This document shows, in pieces, positions 6,558 through 6,698 of a DNA stretch of 6,698 nucleotides. Positions within the stretch are counted from its first letter, which is position 1. Every line of letters begins with the position of its first letter. The stretch is from an uncultured Oscillibacter sp. (GTDB lineage: Bacteria; Bacillota_A; Clostridia; Oscillospirales; Oscillospiraceae): positions 1-6,698 of the forward strand of contig CABQCB010000102.1 of the NCBI GenBank assembly GCA_902462475.1, in the 5' to 3' direction. The notes beneath the pieces are model-generated. The model did not search any database, had not been told where the DNA came from, and saw nothing but the letters and a program-made list of their open reading frames with translations. Both the position numbers and the translations under genes were made by a program.

Positions 6558-6698
6558 TTACTTTCTTCCGGCCTTCCAGCGCATGCCCCAGTGGAATGCC
6601 TGGTCCAGAGCCTCGTGCCCCTTGTAGAACTGCACGATCTTCTCCACGCTGAAGGTCTCGTCATTGACGTTTTCCAGCAGCACCAGGCCGCACATGAT
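6558..6698 (-). CDS. 3' end of an unrecognised gene upstream of terD
   Basis: A frame open from the right edge ends with TAA at 6558-6560 and gives the last 46 residues of a protein. It starts IMCGLVLLENVNDETFS and finishes ALDQAFHWGMRWKAGRK. I do not recognise the family. The first residues look like a hydrophobic strand or helix end, followed by a charged, probably helical tail with a basic terminus. Support for a real gene comes from its position: the stop codon overlaps the strong terD ribosome binding site, leaving a 13-nt gap, the usual packing in this operon. By context it could be another Ter-cluster component, but the tail does not match the C-termini of TerD, TerC or TelA as I know them. 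Confidence 0.65.
   Translation of the reverse strand: MMCGLVLLENVNDETFSVEKIVQFYKGHEALDQAFHWGMRWKAGRK

Noticed and set aside
1..6698. A tellurite-resistance phenotype for the whole locus
   Set aside because: TerD homology alone does not show tellurite resistance, and the gene content here points as much to calcium handling and a metabolite pathway.

Overview
All credible genes in this window lie on the minus strand, and together they form a segment of a Ter-type stress-response locus. In transcription order (right to left) they are: the 3' end of an unrecognised gene (6558-6698), a TerD-family calcium-binding stress protein (5936-6544), a PMCA-type Ca2+ P-type ATPase (3172-5826), a small rhomboid-family membrane protease (2536-3105), a phosphoribosyltransferase with a C-terminal TRSP domain (1370-2506), a second PRTase-like protein with a C-terminal PELOTA-type domain (337-1386), and the 5' part of a HAD-superfamily hydrolase that runs off the left edge (1-335).

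The DNA is GC-rich and the genes have strong AGGAGG-type ribosome binding sites. The protein style (PMCA-type pump, TerD with a Gly/Phe-rich insertion) resembles GC-rich anaerobic Firmicutes such as Oscillospiraceae (Oscillibacter/Flavonifractor-like gut bacteria). That assignment is an inference; the window holds no rRNA or other marker gene.

The right half (about 3170-6698) is the metal-sensing and calcium part: TerD, whose family binds Ca2+, followed by a Ca2+ export ATPase. The left half (1-3105) is the start of the enzyme module that comparative genomics has predicted to make a nucleoside-like metabolite: PRTase-TRSP, PELOTA-PRTase and HAD phosphatase, tightly packed with a 17-nt overlap and a 1-nt gap. 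A rhomboid protease heads this second block, which is the least expected gene here. No metabolite or activity has been shown by the sequence.

The two longest intergenic gaps each hold a terminator-like hairpin ending only about 25 nt before the next start codon: 5854-5877 before the ATPase and 3131-3168 before the rhomboid gene. Neither leaves room for an ordinary promoter between hairpin and start codon, so the hairpins may act as partial terminators or attenuators inside one long operon. No tRNA, rRNA, CRISPR array, insertion sequence or convincing promoter was seen, and no stretch above 300 bases lacks a gene.
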